Shown: in pieces, positions 11,635-23,770 of the stretch
How the letters are laid out: every line of letters starts with the position of its first letter
Numbering within the stretch: position 1 is the stretch's first letter
DNA from: [Mycobacterium] crassicus
GTDB taxonomy: Bacteria; Actinomycetota; Actinomycetes; Mycobacteriales; Mycobacteriaceae
NCBI RefSeq assembly: GCF_020181615.1
Contig: NZ_CP084029.1
Span: 1,545,223-1,609,222, forward strand
Reading direction: 5' to 3'
DNA: 64,000 nt
Notes under the pieces: generated by a model
Database searches by the model: none
What the model saw: only the letters and a program-made list of their open reading frames with translations
Told to the model about the DNA's origin: nothing
Position numbers and translations under genes: made by a program

Positions 11635-12816
11635 ATGACGACATCGGTGATCGTTGCTGGGGCTCGGACCCCCATCGGCCGGTTGATGGGTTCGCTGAAG
11701 GATTTCTCGGGTAGCGACCTGGGGGCTATCGCCATCGCCGGGGCGCTGGAGAAGGCGCAGATTCCGGCCTCGCTGGTGCAATACGTGATCATGGGCCAGG
11801 TGCTCACCGCGGGTGCGGGCCAGATGCCGGCCCGGCAGGCGGCGGTGGGTGGAGGCATCGGCTGGGATGTGCCGACGCTGACCATCAACAAGATGTGTCT
11901 GTCGGGAATCAACGCCATCGCGATGGCAGATCAACTGATCCGCGCCGGCGAATTCGACGTGGTGGTGGCCGGCGGCCAGGAGTCCATGAGCAAGGCGCCG
12001 CACCTGCTGCTGGACAGCCGCGCGGGTTACAAGTACGGCGATGTGACGGTGCGCGACCACCTGGCCTACGACGGCCTGCACGACGTGTTCACCGACCAGC
12101 CGATGGGTGCGCTGACCGAGCAGCGCAACGACGAGGACAAGTTCACCCGTGCCGAGCAGGACGAGTTCGCCGCTGAATCGCACCGCAAGGCCGCCGTGGC
12201 CTGGAAGGACGGTGTCTTCGCCGATGAGGTGGTGCCGGTGAAGATCCCGCAGCGCAAGGGGGATCCGCTGGAGTTCACCGAGGACGAGGGCATCCGGGCC
12301 AACACCACCGCGGACTCGCTGGGCGGGCTCAAGCCGGCATTCCGCAAGGACGGCACCATCACCGCGGGTTCGTCGTCGCAGATCTCCGACGGCGCCGCCG
12401 CCGTGGTGGTGATGAGCAAGGCCAAGGCGCAGGAACTGGGTCTGGAGTGGCTGTGTGAGATCGGGGCGCACGGCGTCGTGGCCGGTCCGGATTCGACCCT
12501 GCAGTCCCAGCCGGCCAACGCCATCAAAAAGGCCATCGCCCGGGAGGGCATCTCCGTCGACCAACTCGACGTGGTGGAGATCAACGAGGCCTTTGCTGCG
12601 GTGTCGCTGGCCTCGACCCGGGAACTCGGCGTGAACCCCGACGTCGTCAACGTGCACGGCGGCGCGATCGCCGTCGGACACCCCATCGGGATGTCCGGGG
12701 CGCGCATCACCCTGCACGCTGCCCTCGAGCTCAAGCGGCGCGGATCCGGCTACGCGGTGGCGGCACTGTGCGGGGCCGGCGGCCAGGGTGACGCACTGAT
12801 CCTGCGGGCCGGATAG
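11635..12816 (+). CDS. fadA4: Acetyl-CoA C-acetyltransferase (thiolase)
   Basis: A 393-residue thiolase with the nucleophilic Cys in [10 protein letters not shown] near 90, the His in [16 protein letters not shown] near 350 and the second Cys in [11 protein letters not shown] near 380. It condenses or cleaves acetoacetyl-CoA. The ATG at 11635 follows GGGAGG by about 7 bases. Same position as Rv1323. A much longer open frame extends upstream, but it lies antisense to the epimerase and is not coding. Confidence 0.96.
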   Translation: MTTSVIVAGARTPIGRLMGSLKDFSGSDLGAIAIAGALEKAQIPASLVQYVIMGQVLTAGAGQMPARQAAVGGGIGWDVPTLTINKMCLSGINAIAMADQLIRAGEFDVVVAGGQESMSKAPHLLLDSRAGYKYGDVTVRDHLAYDGLHDVFTDQPMGALTEQRNDEDKFTRAEQDEFAAESHRKAAVAWKDGVFADEVVPVKIPQRKGDPLEFTEDEGIRANTTADSLGGLKPAFRKDGTITAGSSSQISDGAAAVVVMSKAKAQELGLEWLCEIGAHGVVAGPDSTLQSQPANAIKKAIAREGISVDQLDVVEINEAFAAVSLASTRELGVNPDVVNVHGGAIAVGHPIGMSGARITLHAALELKRRGSGYAVAALCGAGGQGDALILRAG

Positions 12817-12961
12817 CGGTCTGCCTACGGTTGCGTAGGTTGCTGGACCCGCGGAGCGGGCGCCGAAGGAATCGGGTTGTGATCTTCCTCATAGTGGGTC
12901 TCATCGGGGCGAAGCCGGCCGCCCGCACCGCCGTGGCGACGTACATGACAGACTTGACGGC

Positions 12962-13861
12962 GTGACGCGTCCTCGGCCCTCAGTCGGTCCGGCATTGGCC
13001 GGAGCAGTGGACCTGTCCGGCCTCAAGCAGTCTGCGCAGGCCGGCGGTGCCGGAGGTGACGCCCCGGTGCCACCGGGCGCCACGGCGATCACCGAGGCCA
13101 ATTTCGAAGACGAGGTGCTGGTCCGGTCCAACCAGGTACCGGTGGTGGTGCTGCTGTGGTCCCCGCGCAGCGATGCCTGCATCCAACTGGCCGACAACCT
13201 GGCGGCGTTGGCGGCGAGTGACGGCGCCACGTGGTCGCTGGCGATGATCAACGTCGACGTGGCCCCCCGGGTGGCGCAGGTGTTCGGTGTGGACGCGGTG
13301 CCCACGGTGGTGGCGCTGGCCGCCGGCCAACCCGTTACCAGCTTTCAGGGGCCCCAGCCGCCGGAGCAGTTGCGCCGCTGGGTGGACTCGCTGCTGTCGG
13401 CCACCGCGGGCAAGCTCTCCGGAGGTGGCGACGCAGAGCAGTCGGCCCCGGTCGATCCGGCACTGGCCCAGGCGCGTGAGCACCTCGACGCCGGTGACTT
13501 CGACGCGGCCCGCGATGCCTACCAGGTGCTGCTCGACGCCGACCCGAACCATGCCGAAGCCAAGGGCGCACTGCGCCAGCTCAACTTCCTGGAGCGGGCG
13601 ACCGCCCGGCCCCCCGATGCGCCGGCGATCGCCGACGGCGCTCCGGATGACATCGAGTCGGCCTTCGCCGCCGCCGACGTGCAGATCCTCAGCCAGGACG
13701 TCAGTGCGGCATTCGACCGGCTGATCGGCTTGGTGCGACGGACCTCCGGTGATGAGCGCGCTGCAGTGCGAACGCGACTGGTGGAGCTGTTCGAGCTGTT
13801 CGACCCGGCCGACCCGGACGTGGTCGCCGGTCGGCGCAACCTGGCCAACGCGCTGTACTGA
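12962..13861 (+). CDS. Thioredoxin-fold, TPR-containing protein (CnoX/YbbN-like)
   Basis: 299 residues. A thioredoxin fold (about 40-150) is followed by helical TPR-like repeats (REHLDAGDFDAARDAYQVLLDADPNHAEAKGAL). The redox motif is degenerate: where WCxxC is expected it reads WSPRSDAC (Trp66 to Cys73), leaving one Cys, while the cis-Pro segment AVPTVV is kept. This resembles CnoX chaperedoxins, which protect clients for GroEL rather than act as plain reductases. GTG start. Equivalent to Rv1324. Its stop is 8 bases from the convergent glgB stop. Confidence 0.85.
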   Translation: MTRPRPSVGPALAGAVDLSGLKQSAQAGGAGGDAPVPPGATAITEANFEDEVLVRSNQVPVVVLLWSPRSDACIQLADNLAALAASDGATWSLAMINVDVAPRVAQVFGVDAVPTVVALAAGQPVTSFQGPQPPEQLRRWVDSLLSATAGKLSGGGDAEQSAPVDPALAQAREHLDAGDFDAARDAYQVLLDADPNHAEAKGALRQLNFLERATARPPDAPAIADGAPDDIESAFAAADVQILSQDVSAAFDRLIGLVRRTSGDERAAVRTRLVELFELFDPADPDVVAGRRNLANALY

Positions 13862-13869
13862 CCGGTGCG

Positions 13870-16068
13870 CTAGCCGGGCGCCAGCCAGAGGGCCGACAGC
13901 GCGGGCAGTACCAGCACCGCCGAGGCGGGCCGGCCATGCCATGGTTCGTCGGTGGCTGGAACCTCACCGAGATTGCCAGCCCCCGAACCCCGGTAGCCGA
14001 CCGCATCGGTGTTGAGCACTTCGCGCCACCGGCCGGCGCGCGGCAGACCCAGGTGGTAGTCGGTGTGGTCGATGCCGGAGAAATTGAACACGCAGGCCAG
14101 CATCGAACCGTCGGCGCCGTAACGCAGGAAGCTCAACACATTGTTGGTGGAGTCGTTGGCGTCGATCCACGAGTAGCTCCCCGGATTCTCGTCCTGGCTC
14201 CACAGCGCCGGAAGGGCGCGGTAGTGGGCGTTGATGTCACCGACCAGGCGCAAGATCCCGGTGGAGTAGCCGTCGGTGTCCTCGAGTTGGAACCAGTCGA
14301 GTCCGCGGTCGTGGCACCACTCGCTGTGCTGGCCGAACTCCTGGCCCATGAACAGCAGTTGCTTACCGGGATGCGCCCATTGGTAGGCCAATAGCGCCCG
14401 CAGTCCCGCGGCCTTCTGGTGGTCGTCACCGGGCATCCGCGACCATAGCGTGCCCTTGCCGTGCACCACCTCGTCGTGGCTGATAGGCAGCACGTAGTTC
14501 TCGTTGTAGGCGTAGAGCATCGAGAAGGTCATGTTGTGGTGGTGATAGCTGCGATGCACCGGGTCGTGGCCGAGGTAGGCCAGTGTGTCGTGCATCCAGC
14601 CCATGTTCCACTTCATCGAAAACCCCAGGCCGCCAAGGCTTGTATCCCGGGTGACGCCCGGCCAGGAGGTGGATTCCTCAGCGATGGTCACAATGCCCGG
14701 CGCAACCCGGTGCGCGGTCGCGTTCAGCTCCTGTAGGAACTGCACCGCCTCCAGGTTCTCCCTGCCGCCGTGGATGTTGGGAGTCCATCCGCCGTCGGGC
14801 CGTGAATAGTCCAGGTAGAGCATCGATGCCACCGCGTCCACCCGCAAGCCGTCGACATGGAACTCGGTCAGCCAGTACAGCGCGTTGGCGACCAGGAAGT
14901 TGCGCACTTCCGCCCGACCGAAGTCGAAGACGTAGGTGCCCCAGTCGAGTTGCTCTCCTCGCCGTGGATCTGAGTGTTCGTAGAGCGCGGTCCCGTCGAA
15001 ACGGCCGAGTGCCCAGTCGTCCTTGGGGAAGTGCGCCGGCACCCAGTCCACGATGACGCCGATCCCGGCCCGGTGCAGCGCGTCGACCAGCGCCCGGAAA
15101 TCGTCGGGTGTGCCGAAGCGTGCGGTGGGGGCGTAGTACGACGTCACCTGGTAGCCCCACGACCCGCCGAACGGGTGCTCGGCCACCGGCAAGAGTTCGA
15201 CGTGCGTGAAGCCGTGCAGCACCACGTATTCCGTCAGCTCAGCTGCGAGCTGCCGGTAATCGAGCCCCGGCCGCCACGAGCCCAGATGCACCTCGTAGGT
15301 GCTCATCGGCTCGGCCAGCGGATTACGCCCGGGCCGCTGCGCCATCCACTCGGTGTCGGTCCAGATGTAGGTGCTCTGCGAAACGCGTGACGCGGTTCGC
15401 GGCGGTACCTCGGTGGCGAAGGCGAACGGGTCGGCGCGATCGCTGATCCCGCCGTCGGCGGTGTGAATGCGGAACTTGTACAGCCCGTCGGCGGGAAAGT
15501 CGGGCCAGAACACCTCCCAGACCCCGGAGGAACCCAACGACCGCAGCGGGGCGTCGTTGCTGTCCCAACCGTTGAAGTCCCCGATCAGGCCCACGCCGAT
15601 GGCGTTGGGCGCCCACACCGCGAACGACACCCCGGAGACGTCACCGTCGGGGGTGGTGAACGTGCGGTGATGCGCGCCCATCACTTCCCACAGGCGCTCG
15701 TGGCGGCCCTCGGCCAACAGGTGCAGGTCGAACTCACCCAGGGTCGGCGCGAAGCGATAACCGTCGGCGACCGTCCGGACTCCGGTGGGCTCGGCGAATT
15801 CGGCCGATTCCGGGTGGTGCACCTCCAGTCGGTAGTCGACGAGGCCGGTGAAGGGCAGCGCGACCGCGAACAGCCCGGAGCCGAGGTGCCGCATGTCGAA
15901 CCGGTCGGTGCCGACGAGCGCCACCACCCGGTGCGCCCGTGGCCGCAGCAACCGGAGCACCGTGACGCCGTCGTATTCGTGAGCGCCCAGGATCGCGTGT
16001 GGATCGTGGTGTTCTCCGGCCAGCAGGCGGGCCAGATCCGAGGGTTCGGGCATCAGGCGTTGGGTCAT
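13870..16068 (-). CDS. glgB: 1,4-alpha-glucan branching enzyme
   Basis: A 732-residue GH13 enzyme. Two N-terminal beta-sandwich (CBM48) modules are followed by the catalytic barrel: [28 protein letters not shown], the nucleophile region [15 protein letters not shown], the acid/base region TIAEEST and [12 protein letters not shown]. It makes alpha-1,6 branches in glycogen and capsular glucan. Start ATG 16068 lies 5 bases after the glgE stop; the two form one transcript. Equivalent to Rv1326c. No PE_PGRS gene sits between the CnoX-like gene and glgB here, unlike M. tuberculosis. Confidence 0.97.
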   Translation of the reverse strand: MTQRLMPEPSDLARLLAGEHHDPHAILGAHEYDGVTVLRLLRPRAHRVVALVGTDRFDMRHLGSGLFAVALPFTGLVDYRLEVHHPESAEFAEPTGVRTVADGYRFAPTLGEFDLHLLAEGRHERLWEVMGAHHRTFTTPDGDVSGVSFAVWAPNAIGVGLIGDFNGWDSNDAPLRSLGSSGVWEVFWPDFPADGLYKFRIHTADGGISDRADPFAFATEVPPRTASRVSQSTYIWTDTEWMAQRPGRNPLAEPMSTYEVHLGSWRPGLDYRQLAAELTEYVVLHGFTHVELLPVAEHPFGGSWGYQVTSYYAPTARFGTPDDFRALVDALHRAGIGVIVDWVPAHFPKDDWALGRFDGTALYEHSDPRRGEQLDWGTYVFDFGRAEVRNFLVANALYWLTEFHVDGLRVDAVASMLYLDYSRPDGGWTPNIHGGRENLEAVQFLQELNATAHRVAPGIVTIAEESTSWPGVTRDTSLGGLGFSMKWNMGWMHDTLAYLGHDPVHRSYHHHNMTFSMLYAYNENYVLPISHDEVVHGKGTLWSRMPGDDHQKAAGLRALLAYQWAHPGKQLLFMGQEFGQHSEWCHDRGLDWFQLEDTDGYSTGILRLVGDINAHYRALPALWSQDENPGSYSWIDANDSTNNVLSFLRYGADGSMLACVFNFSGIDHTDYHLGLPRAGRWREVLNTDAVGYRGSGAGNLGEVPATDEPWHGRPASAVLVLPALSALWLAPG

Positions 16069-16073
16069 CGTGT

Positions 16074-18116
<2,043 letters not shown>

Positions 18117-18263
18117 CCACACTCCGTTCGTCGTCGGGCTATGCGCCCACGGTAATCGGTGGCCGGACCAGACCGGGCGTAGCGACCGGTTCGCAACCGA
18201 ATCGTCGGGTCCTATGTGGCGGTCCCAGCCTCGCCCCGCCGAACCGCCGTAATGTGGTGATGC

Positions 18264-20846
18264 GTGAAGGCCCTCCGCCGGTTCACCGTTCGAGCCCATC
18301 TGCCCGAGCGGCTCATGGCGCTCAAACAGCTGTCGATGAACCTGCGCTGGTCGTGGGAGCAGCCCACCCAGGAACTGTTCGCCGCAATTGACCCCGAGCT
18401 GTGGGACGGATGCGGCCGCGACCCGGTGGCGCTGCTCGGAGCGGTCAGTCCCGCCCGGCTCGACCAACTGGCCGCCGACGAGGCGTTCACCGCCCGGCTG
18501 GACGCGTTGTCGGCCGATCTCACCGAGTATCTGACCCGGCCGCGGTGGTATCAGCGCCAGCAGGATGCCGGTGCGGCGCTGCCGGTCGGCATCGCCTACT
18601 TCTCGATGGAGTTCGGCGTCGCCGAGGCCCTGCCGAATTACTCCGGCGGACTGGGGATCCTGGCCGGGGACCACTTGAAGTCGGCGTCGGACCTGGGCGT
18701 GCCGTTGATCGCCGTCGGGCTCTACTACCGCTCCGGATACTTCCGGCAGTCGTTGTCCGTCGATGGCTGGCAACGGGAGACATATCCGTCGCTGGACCCG
18801 CAGGGGCTGCCGTTGCGGCTGCTGGTCGACCCCACCGGCGCACCGGTCCTGATCGAAGTCGCCCTGCCCGGGGCCGGCCGACTGAGGGCACGAATCTGGG
18901 TCGCGCAGGTCGGACGGGTGCCGTTGCTGCTGCTGGACTCCGACATCGGCGAGAACGTGCATCAGCTGCGCGGGGTCACCGATCGACTGTACGGCGGTGA
19001 CCAGGAGCACCGGATCCGCCAGGAGATCCTGGCCGGCATCGGCGGGGTGCGGGCGATCCGGGCGTTCACCAAGCTCGAAGGACTGCCGGCCCCCGAGGTG
19101 TTCCACATGAACGAGGGCCACGCCGGCTTCCTCGGGATCGAACGCATCCGCGAGCTGATCGCCGGGGAAGGGCTGGACTTCGACACCGCGCTGGCGGTGG
19201 TGCGGTCGGCGACGGTGTTCACCACCCACACCCCGGTACCGGCCGGGATCGACCGCTTCGGCACCGGGATGGTGCGCCGCTACTTCGCCGGCGAGGATGA
19301 GGCGCTGGCGGCCGGGGTGCCCGTCGATCGGATCGTCGAGCTGGGCGCCGAGGACGATCCCGGCACCTTCAACATGGCCCACATGGGGCTGCGGTTGGCG
19401 CAGCGGGCCAACGGGGTGTCGCGGCTGCACGGCCGGGTCAGCCGGGCCATGTTCAACGGTCTGTGGCCCGGATTCGACAGCGACGAGGTGCCTATCGGGT
19501 CGATCACCAACGGCGTGCATGCGGCAAGTTGGGCGGCGGCGCCCTGGTTGCAGCTGAGCCGTGACCTGGCGGCCCCGGACTCGTTCAGCGAGCCGGCGGC
19601 CTGGCAGCGCCTGCAGCAGGTCGATCCGGTGACGCTGTGGTCGATTCGCGCACAGCTGCGGTCGCTGCTCGTCGACGAAGTACGATTGCGGCTGCTGCAT
19701 TCCGGGCTGGACCGTGGCGCATCCGAAGCCGAGTTGGGTTGGATCGCAACGGCGTTCGACCCCGATGTACTTACCATCGGGTTTGCGCGCCGGGTGCCGA
19801 CCTACAAGCGCCTGACCCTGATGCTGCGCGACTCCGACCGGCTGGAGCAACTGTTGCTCGACGAGCATCGTCCGGTCCAGCTGATCGTGGCCGGCAAGTC
19901 TCATCCGGCCGACGACGACGGCAAGGCGCTGATCCAGCAGATTGTGCGGTTCGCCGACCGCCCCGAGGTGCGCCACCGGATCGCGTTTCTGCCCGACTAC
20001 GACATGTCGATGGCGCGCCGGCTCTACGCCGGATGCGATGTCTGGCTGAACAATCCGCTGCGGCCGCTGGAGGCCTGCGGTACCTCGGGGATGAAGAGCG
20101 CGCTCAACGGCGGCCTGAACCTGTCGATCCGCGACGGCTGGTGGGATGAGTGGTTCGACGGGGAGAACGGCTGGGCCATCCCCACCGCGGACGGGGTTGC
20201 CGACGAGAACCGGCGCGACGATCTGGAAGCCGCGGCACTCTACGGACTGTTGGCGCAGTCGGTGGTGCCGCGGTTCTACGAGCGTGACGACCGCGGCGTG
20301 CCGCCGCGCTGGATCGAGATGGTGCACCACACGCTGCAGACGCTGGGCCCCAAGGTGTTGGCCTCGCGGATGGTGCACGACTACGTCGAGCAGTGCTACG
20401 CCCCGGCGGCGATGTCGCTGCGGCGGACCTGCGAACCGGTCGACGGCGTGACCTACGGCGCGGCCCGCCGACTGGCCGAGTACTGCCGCCGGGCGCGACA
20501 GGCTTGGCCGCAGATCCAGATCACCGACGTCGACAGCACGGGGTTGCCTGATGCGCCGCTGCTCGGTTCGCGGTTGACGTTGACCGCGACCGTGCGACTC
20601 GCCGGGCTGCGACCGGACGAGGTGGCGGTACAGGCCGTGCTGGGTCGGGTGGACTCCGGGGACAGCCTGCTGGAACCGGTGACGGTGGCGATGGCGCATG
20701 CGCAGACTGCGGCCGACGGCACCGAAGTCTTCTCGACGACCACCCCGCTACCGGTCGCCGGCTCGGTGGGCTACACGGTTCGGGTGCTGCCCAGCCACCC
20801 GCTGCTGTCCGGCGATGCCGAACTGGGACTGGTCACATTGGCCTGA
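18264..20846 (+). CDS. glgP: Glycogen/alpha-glucan phosphorylase
   Basis: An 860-residue GT35 phosphorylase releasing glucose 1-phosphate from alpha-1,4-glucans. Key parts are [20 protein letters not shown] near 110, [10 protein letters not shown] near 285, [12 protein letters not shown], and the pyridoxal-phosphate lysine in [14 protein letters not shown] near 615. GTG start ([16 protein letters not shown]). Divergent from glgE-glgB, so synthesis and breakdown share a regulatory interval. Equivalent to Rv1328. Confidence 0.96.
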   Translation: MKALRRFTVRAHLPERLMALKQLSMNLRWSWEQPTQELFAAIDPELWDGCGRDPVALLGAVSPARLDQLAADEAFTARLDALSADLTEYLTRPRWYQRQQDAGAALPVGIAYFSMEFGVAEALPNYSGGLGILAGDHLKSASDLGVPLIAVGLYYRSGYFRQSLSVDGWQRETYPSLDPQGLPLRLLVDPTGAPVLIEVALPGAGRLRARIWVAQVGRVPLLLLDSDIGENVHQLRGVTDRLYGGDQEHRIRQEILAGIGGVRAIRAFTKLEGLPAPEVFHMNEGHAGFLGIERIRELIAGEGLDFDTALAVVRSATVFTTHTPVPAGIDRFGTGMVRRYFAGEDEALAAGVPVDRIVELGAEDDPGTFNMAHMGLRLAQRANGVSRLHGRVSRAMFNGLWPGFDSDEVPIGSITNGVHAASWAAAPWLQLSRDLAAPDSFSEPAAWQRLQQVDPVTLWSIRAQLRSLLVDEVRLRLLHSGLDRGASEAELGWIATAFDPDVLTIGFARRVPTYKRLTLMLRDSDRLEQLLLDEHRPVQLIVAGKSHPADDDGKALIQQIVRFADRPEVRHRIAFLPDYDMSMARRLYAGCDVWLNNPLRPLEACGTSGMKSALNGGLNLSIRDGWWDEWFDGENGWAIPTADGVADENRRDDLEAAALYGLLAQSVVPRFYERDDRGVPPRWIEMVHHTLQTLGPKVLASRMVHDYVEQCYAPAAMSLRRTCEPVDGVTYGAARRLAEYCRRARQAWPQIQITDVDSTGLPDAPLLGSRLTLTATVRLAGLRPDEVAVQAVLGRVDSGDSLLEPVTVAMAHAQTAADGTEVFSTTTPLPVAGSVGYTVRVLPSHPLLSGDAELGLVTLA

Positions 20847-20889
20847 CGGCCCGCACGGTTTACGGACGGTTCTGTCCGGCGGTCCCGGT

Positions 20890-23020
20890 GGTGCCGGGGG
20901 TCCCATCCGCGCCACCGTTGCCACCCGCGCCACCGTTGCCGCCGGTGTACTGCTCAGCGGTGCCGTTGCCGCCGTTTCCGCCGGTACCGCCGGTGCCGTT
21001 GCCATTCGGGCCTACAGATCCGCCGTTGCCGCCCTGCCCGCCGTCGCCGCCGTAGCCCCAATTTGTGCCGTTGCCGCCGTTGCCGCCGTTCCCACCGGCG
21101 GTGCCGTTGCCGCCGTTGCCACCGTTGCCGCCACCGCCGTTGTTGACATCAGCGCCGGTATCGCCGTTGCCGCCGTTGCCACCGCGACCGCCGTCGGCGC
21201 CGGCCCCGGTACCGCCGTTGCCGCCGTTGCCACCGTTGCCGCCGTAGACGTGACCGCCATCGCCGCCATTACCCCCGGCGCCGCCGTCGGCGCCTGCGTA
21301 GCCGCCGGCACCGCCCCGGCCGCCGCTGGTGGCGGTGGTGCCCCAACCGCCCTGACCGCCGTTGCCGCCGTCGCCGCCGTTGCCGGCAGTACTGCCGGGG
21401 GCGCCTGCCCCGCCGCCGCCTCCGCCGCCGTATAGCCGGTGCCATCGGCGTATTGGTGCACGATGCTGCCGCCGGCACCACCGGTGCCGCCCTTGCCGCC
21501 GGTGAACCCGTCAACCGAGCCGCCGGTGCCGCCGTTTCCGCCGGCGCCACCAACGCCGTCGGCGGGCCGCTGGGCGCCGCCGGCGCCGCCGTAGCCGCCC
21601 CACCCGGCGTCCCCGTTGGTGCCGGCGTTGCCGCCCTTGCCGCCGTCGCCGCCGGAGCCGCTCCCGCTGTCGCCCCCGTTGCCCCCGTTTCCGGCGTGGC
21701 CGCCCGCACCAGCACTGCCGCCGTCACCGCCGTTGCCGGCGCGCATGCCGCCCAGGAGGCTGACGCCGCCCTCGCCGCCGTTGCCGGCGGTGCCGTAATC
21801 ACCGGCGCTGCCGCCGTTGCCGGCGTTGCCCCCGGCGCCGCCCTTGCCTTCCGGAATGCCCGGGGCGCCGATGCCGGCAGCAAGACCGCGACCGCCGTCG
21901 CCGCCGTTTCCGGCGTTGCCGGCGCCGTCAGCATTGCCGCCGTTGCCGCCGGCTCCACCGCTGCCGCCGTTGCCGACACTGCCGACCGGGGCACTGACGC
22001 CGTCGGTGTTCCCGTGGTAGTTGCCGCCGACGAATCCGTTGCCGCCGACGCCCCCGTTACCGGCGGTGCCGCCGTCACCGGCGTTACCGCCGTTGCCGCC
22101 GTTGCCGCCGTTGCCGGCATTGCCGCCGTCGTGGCCCGTGCCACCTTCGCCGCCCCAGCCGCCGTTGCCGCCCGCACCACCCCAACCGGCTGCGCCGGCA
22201 TTGCCGCCGTTGCCGCCGTTGCCGCCGTTGCCGGCGTCTCCGGCGACGCCGAAGCGAATCGGGTCGTTGGGGCTGGCCCAGCCGTACGAATCCCATCCAC
22301 CCTTCCCGCCGTCGCCGGCGGTACCTCCTGCTCCGGCGTGGCCGCCGGCACCGGTGTCGCCGCCCTTACCGCCGTTGCCACCGTCGCCGCCGTGGCCGCC
22401 CGTACCGGCGTTGCCGACCGTTCCGCTGGTACCGAAGAGCCCGTTGGCGCCGGAGAGCCCACCGCGCGCGCCCCAGCCTCCGGATCCGCCGGCCCCGCCC
22501 TGTCCGCCGTTGCCGGCGACGCTGGGGCCGTAACCGCCGTCGCCGCCGTTGCCGCCCGCACCGCCGTTGCCGCCGCTGCCTCCGGACCCGCCGCTGCCCG
22601 CGTTGCCGAAGAACAGTCCACCGGCTCCGCCGTTGCCGCCCACGCCGCCGAATCCGCCGGACTGACCGTCGTGCCCGGATTCACCGGCCTGGGCCGCGAG
22701 ACCGGCACTCCCGTCGCTGCCGTCGCCGCCATCGGTCCCGTTGCCGCCGTTTCCGCCGTGGCCGCCGTTGCTGAACCAGAGTCCGCCTGCACCGCCCGCG
22801 CCGCCCGCACCGCCGGATCCACCTGCTGTGCCGTTGCCCCCGTTGCCGCCGTTGCCGCCATTGCCGAAGAAGGTCCCGCCGGCTCCGCCGATCCCGCCGG
22901 CGCCCCCGTTACCCCCGCCGATTCCGTCCGTGCCGTTGCCGCCGGTGCCCCCGTTGCCGAACAGGAACGCGGCATTGCCGGCCTGTCCCGCAGTTCCGTT
23001 GATCGGAACCAGGTATTCGA
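20890..23020 (-). repeat. PGRS polymorphic GC-rich repeat tract
   Basis: About 2.1 kb dominated by short imperfect units whose + strand reads GCCGCCGTTGCC and variants, encoding GGNGGxGG on the - strand. The tract is interrupted by non-repeat islands, for instance near 22255-22290 ([15 protein letters not shown]). Such tracts recombine and are hard to assemble. Confidence 0.9.
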
Positions 23021-23624
23021 CCGCGCTGAGTGCGCTGACCTCCGGCGAGGGCGCCGCGCCGCCGGCATTGCCGCCGTCGCCGATCAGCCAGCCGGCGCTG
23101 CCGCCGTTGCCGCCGTAGTAGCCGTCGCCACCGTCGCCGAACAACAAGCCGCCGTCGCCGCCGTCGGGATGCTCAGCGGTTCCGGCGGCCCCGTTGCCGA
23201 TCAGGAACTGGCCGGACCAGGTGTTGACCCAGTCGGCGACCTGAATCCCCTCGGGGCTGTTGATCCAGTCGTCGATCGCCCCGTGGATGGGGGTGTAGAA
23301 GTACTGCTCGAACCATCCACCAGTGTCGAGGGTGTTGGCGAGCGCCACGTCGGGTCCGGTGTTGACGGCCCACGAAGGGTCAGCCCAGGCGATCGAATCC
23401 AGCCAGGCGCTCAGGTCCCCCCAGTTCTGGGCCGAGTCGACGACGGTCGTGGGTGCGTCGAGCGAGCCGAACAGGTCAAAGAACCAGTCGAAATCCGCAT
23501 TCGCCTGCGGTGCGGTAACCATCGGGCTGAGTCCGAATGCCGCGATTACTCCAGTGACCGTGCCGAGTTGGCGCCGGCGGCGCCGCGACCGATTGCTGGC
23601 TGCCATTCGGCGTCGATTTGCCAT
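21012..23624 (-). CDS. PGRS-repeat protein without a PE domain; 3' end frameshifted
   Basis: 870 residues as it reads. It begins with an arginine-rich stretch ([19 protein letters not shown]) and a hydrophobic segment ending near [10 protein letters not shown], a signal-peptide-like start. A non-repetitive domain of about 150 residues follows ([37 protein letters not shown]), then hundreds of GGxGGx repeats. There is no PE domain. ATG 23624 follows AGGTGG. At the TATA on the + strand at 21431-21434 the frame changes: downstream of it the annotated frame reads ATAATA and stops at 21012. The other frame keeps GGNGG to a stop at 20860, 13 bases from glgP. A 2-base TA duplication would explain this. 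Function unknown; likely surface-exposed. Confidence 0.75.
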   Translation of the reverse strand: MANRRRMAASNRSRRRRRQLGTVTGVIAAFGLSPMVTAPQANADFDWFFDLFGSLDAPTTVVDSAQNWGDLSAWLDSIAWADPSWAVNTGPDVALANTLDTGGWFEQYFYTPIHGAIDDWINSPEGIQVADWVNTWSGQFLIGNGAAGTAEHPDGGDGGLLFGDGGDGYYGGNGGSAGWLIGDGGNAGGAAPSPEVSALSAVEYLVPINGTAGQAGNAAFLFGNGGTGGNGTDGIGGGNGGAGGIGGAGGTFFGNGGNGGNGGNGTAGGSGGAGGAGGAGGLWFSNGGHGGNGGNGTDGGDGSDGSAGLAAQAGESGHDGQSGGFGGVGGNGGAGGLFFGNAGSGGSGGSGGNGGAGGNGGDGGYGPSVAGNGGQGGAGGSGGWGARGGLSGANGLFGTSGTVGNAGTGGHGGDGGNGGKGGDTGAGGHAGAGGTAGDGGKGGWDSYGWASPNDPIRFGVAGDAGNGGNGGNGGNAGAAGWGGAGGNGGWGGEGGTGHDGGNAGNGGNGGNGGNAGDGGTAGNGGVGGNGFVGGNYHGNTDGVSAPVGSVGNGGSGGAGGNGGNADGAGNAGNGGDGGRGLAAGIGAPGIPEGKGGAGGNAGNGGSAGDYGTAGNGGEGGVSLLGGMRAGNGGDGGSAGAGGHAGNGGNGGDSGSGSGGDGGKGGNAGTNGDAGWGGYGGAGGAQRPADGVGGAGGNGGTGGSVDGFTGGKGGTGGAGGSIVHQYADGTGYTAAEAAAGQAPPAVLPATAATAATAVRAVGAPPPPAAAGAVPAATQAPTAAPGVMAAMAVTSTAATVATAATAVPGPAPTAVAVATAATAIPALMSTTAVAATVATAATAPPVGTAATAATAQIGATAATAGRAATADL

Positions 23625-23770
23625 GATCGCGTACCCCCACCTAAGGCCAAGCTGATTAAAATTCATGGCCGGTGTGAGGATGATTCTATTCACCGAGGAG
23701 ATAGTCAGTAAATACCTAGAGAATTATTACATTTGGTGCTTGTTTTTATACCGCACCACTGCGGTCGCCG
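23625..23770 (-). promoter_or_regulatory. AT-rich leader upstream of the PGRS gene
   Basis: This 146-base gap holds no gene. Bases about 23680-23760 are strongly A+T-rich (for example GAATTATTACATTTGG and TTGTTTTTATA) in a chromosome that is otherwise mostly G+C. It most likely holds the PGRS promoter; such A+T islands are typical targets of Lsr2-type silencers. No specific -10 was assigned. Confidence 0.45.

Noticed and set aside
12824-12839. CCTAC-GTAGG hairpin after fadA4 as a terminator
   Set aside because: Only 5 bp, no T run; too weak to support.
20890-23020. Periodic GC-rich repeats resembling a CRISPR array
   Set aside because: The units are short, irregular and protein-coding (GGxGGx); there are no spacers of constant length and no cas genes.
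21453-23711. 752-codon plus-strand frame opposite the PGRS gene
   Set aside because: Its Ala/Val/Gly repeats are the complement of the PGRS codons; the minus strand has the start signals and family match.
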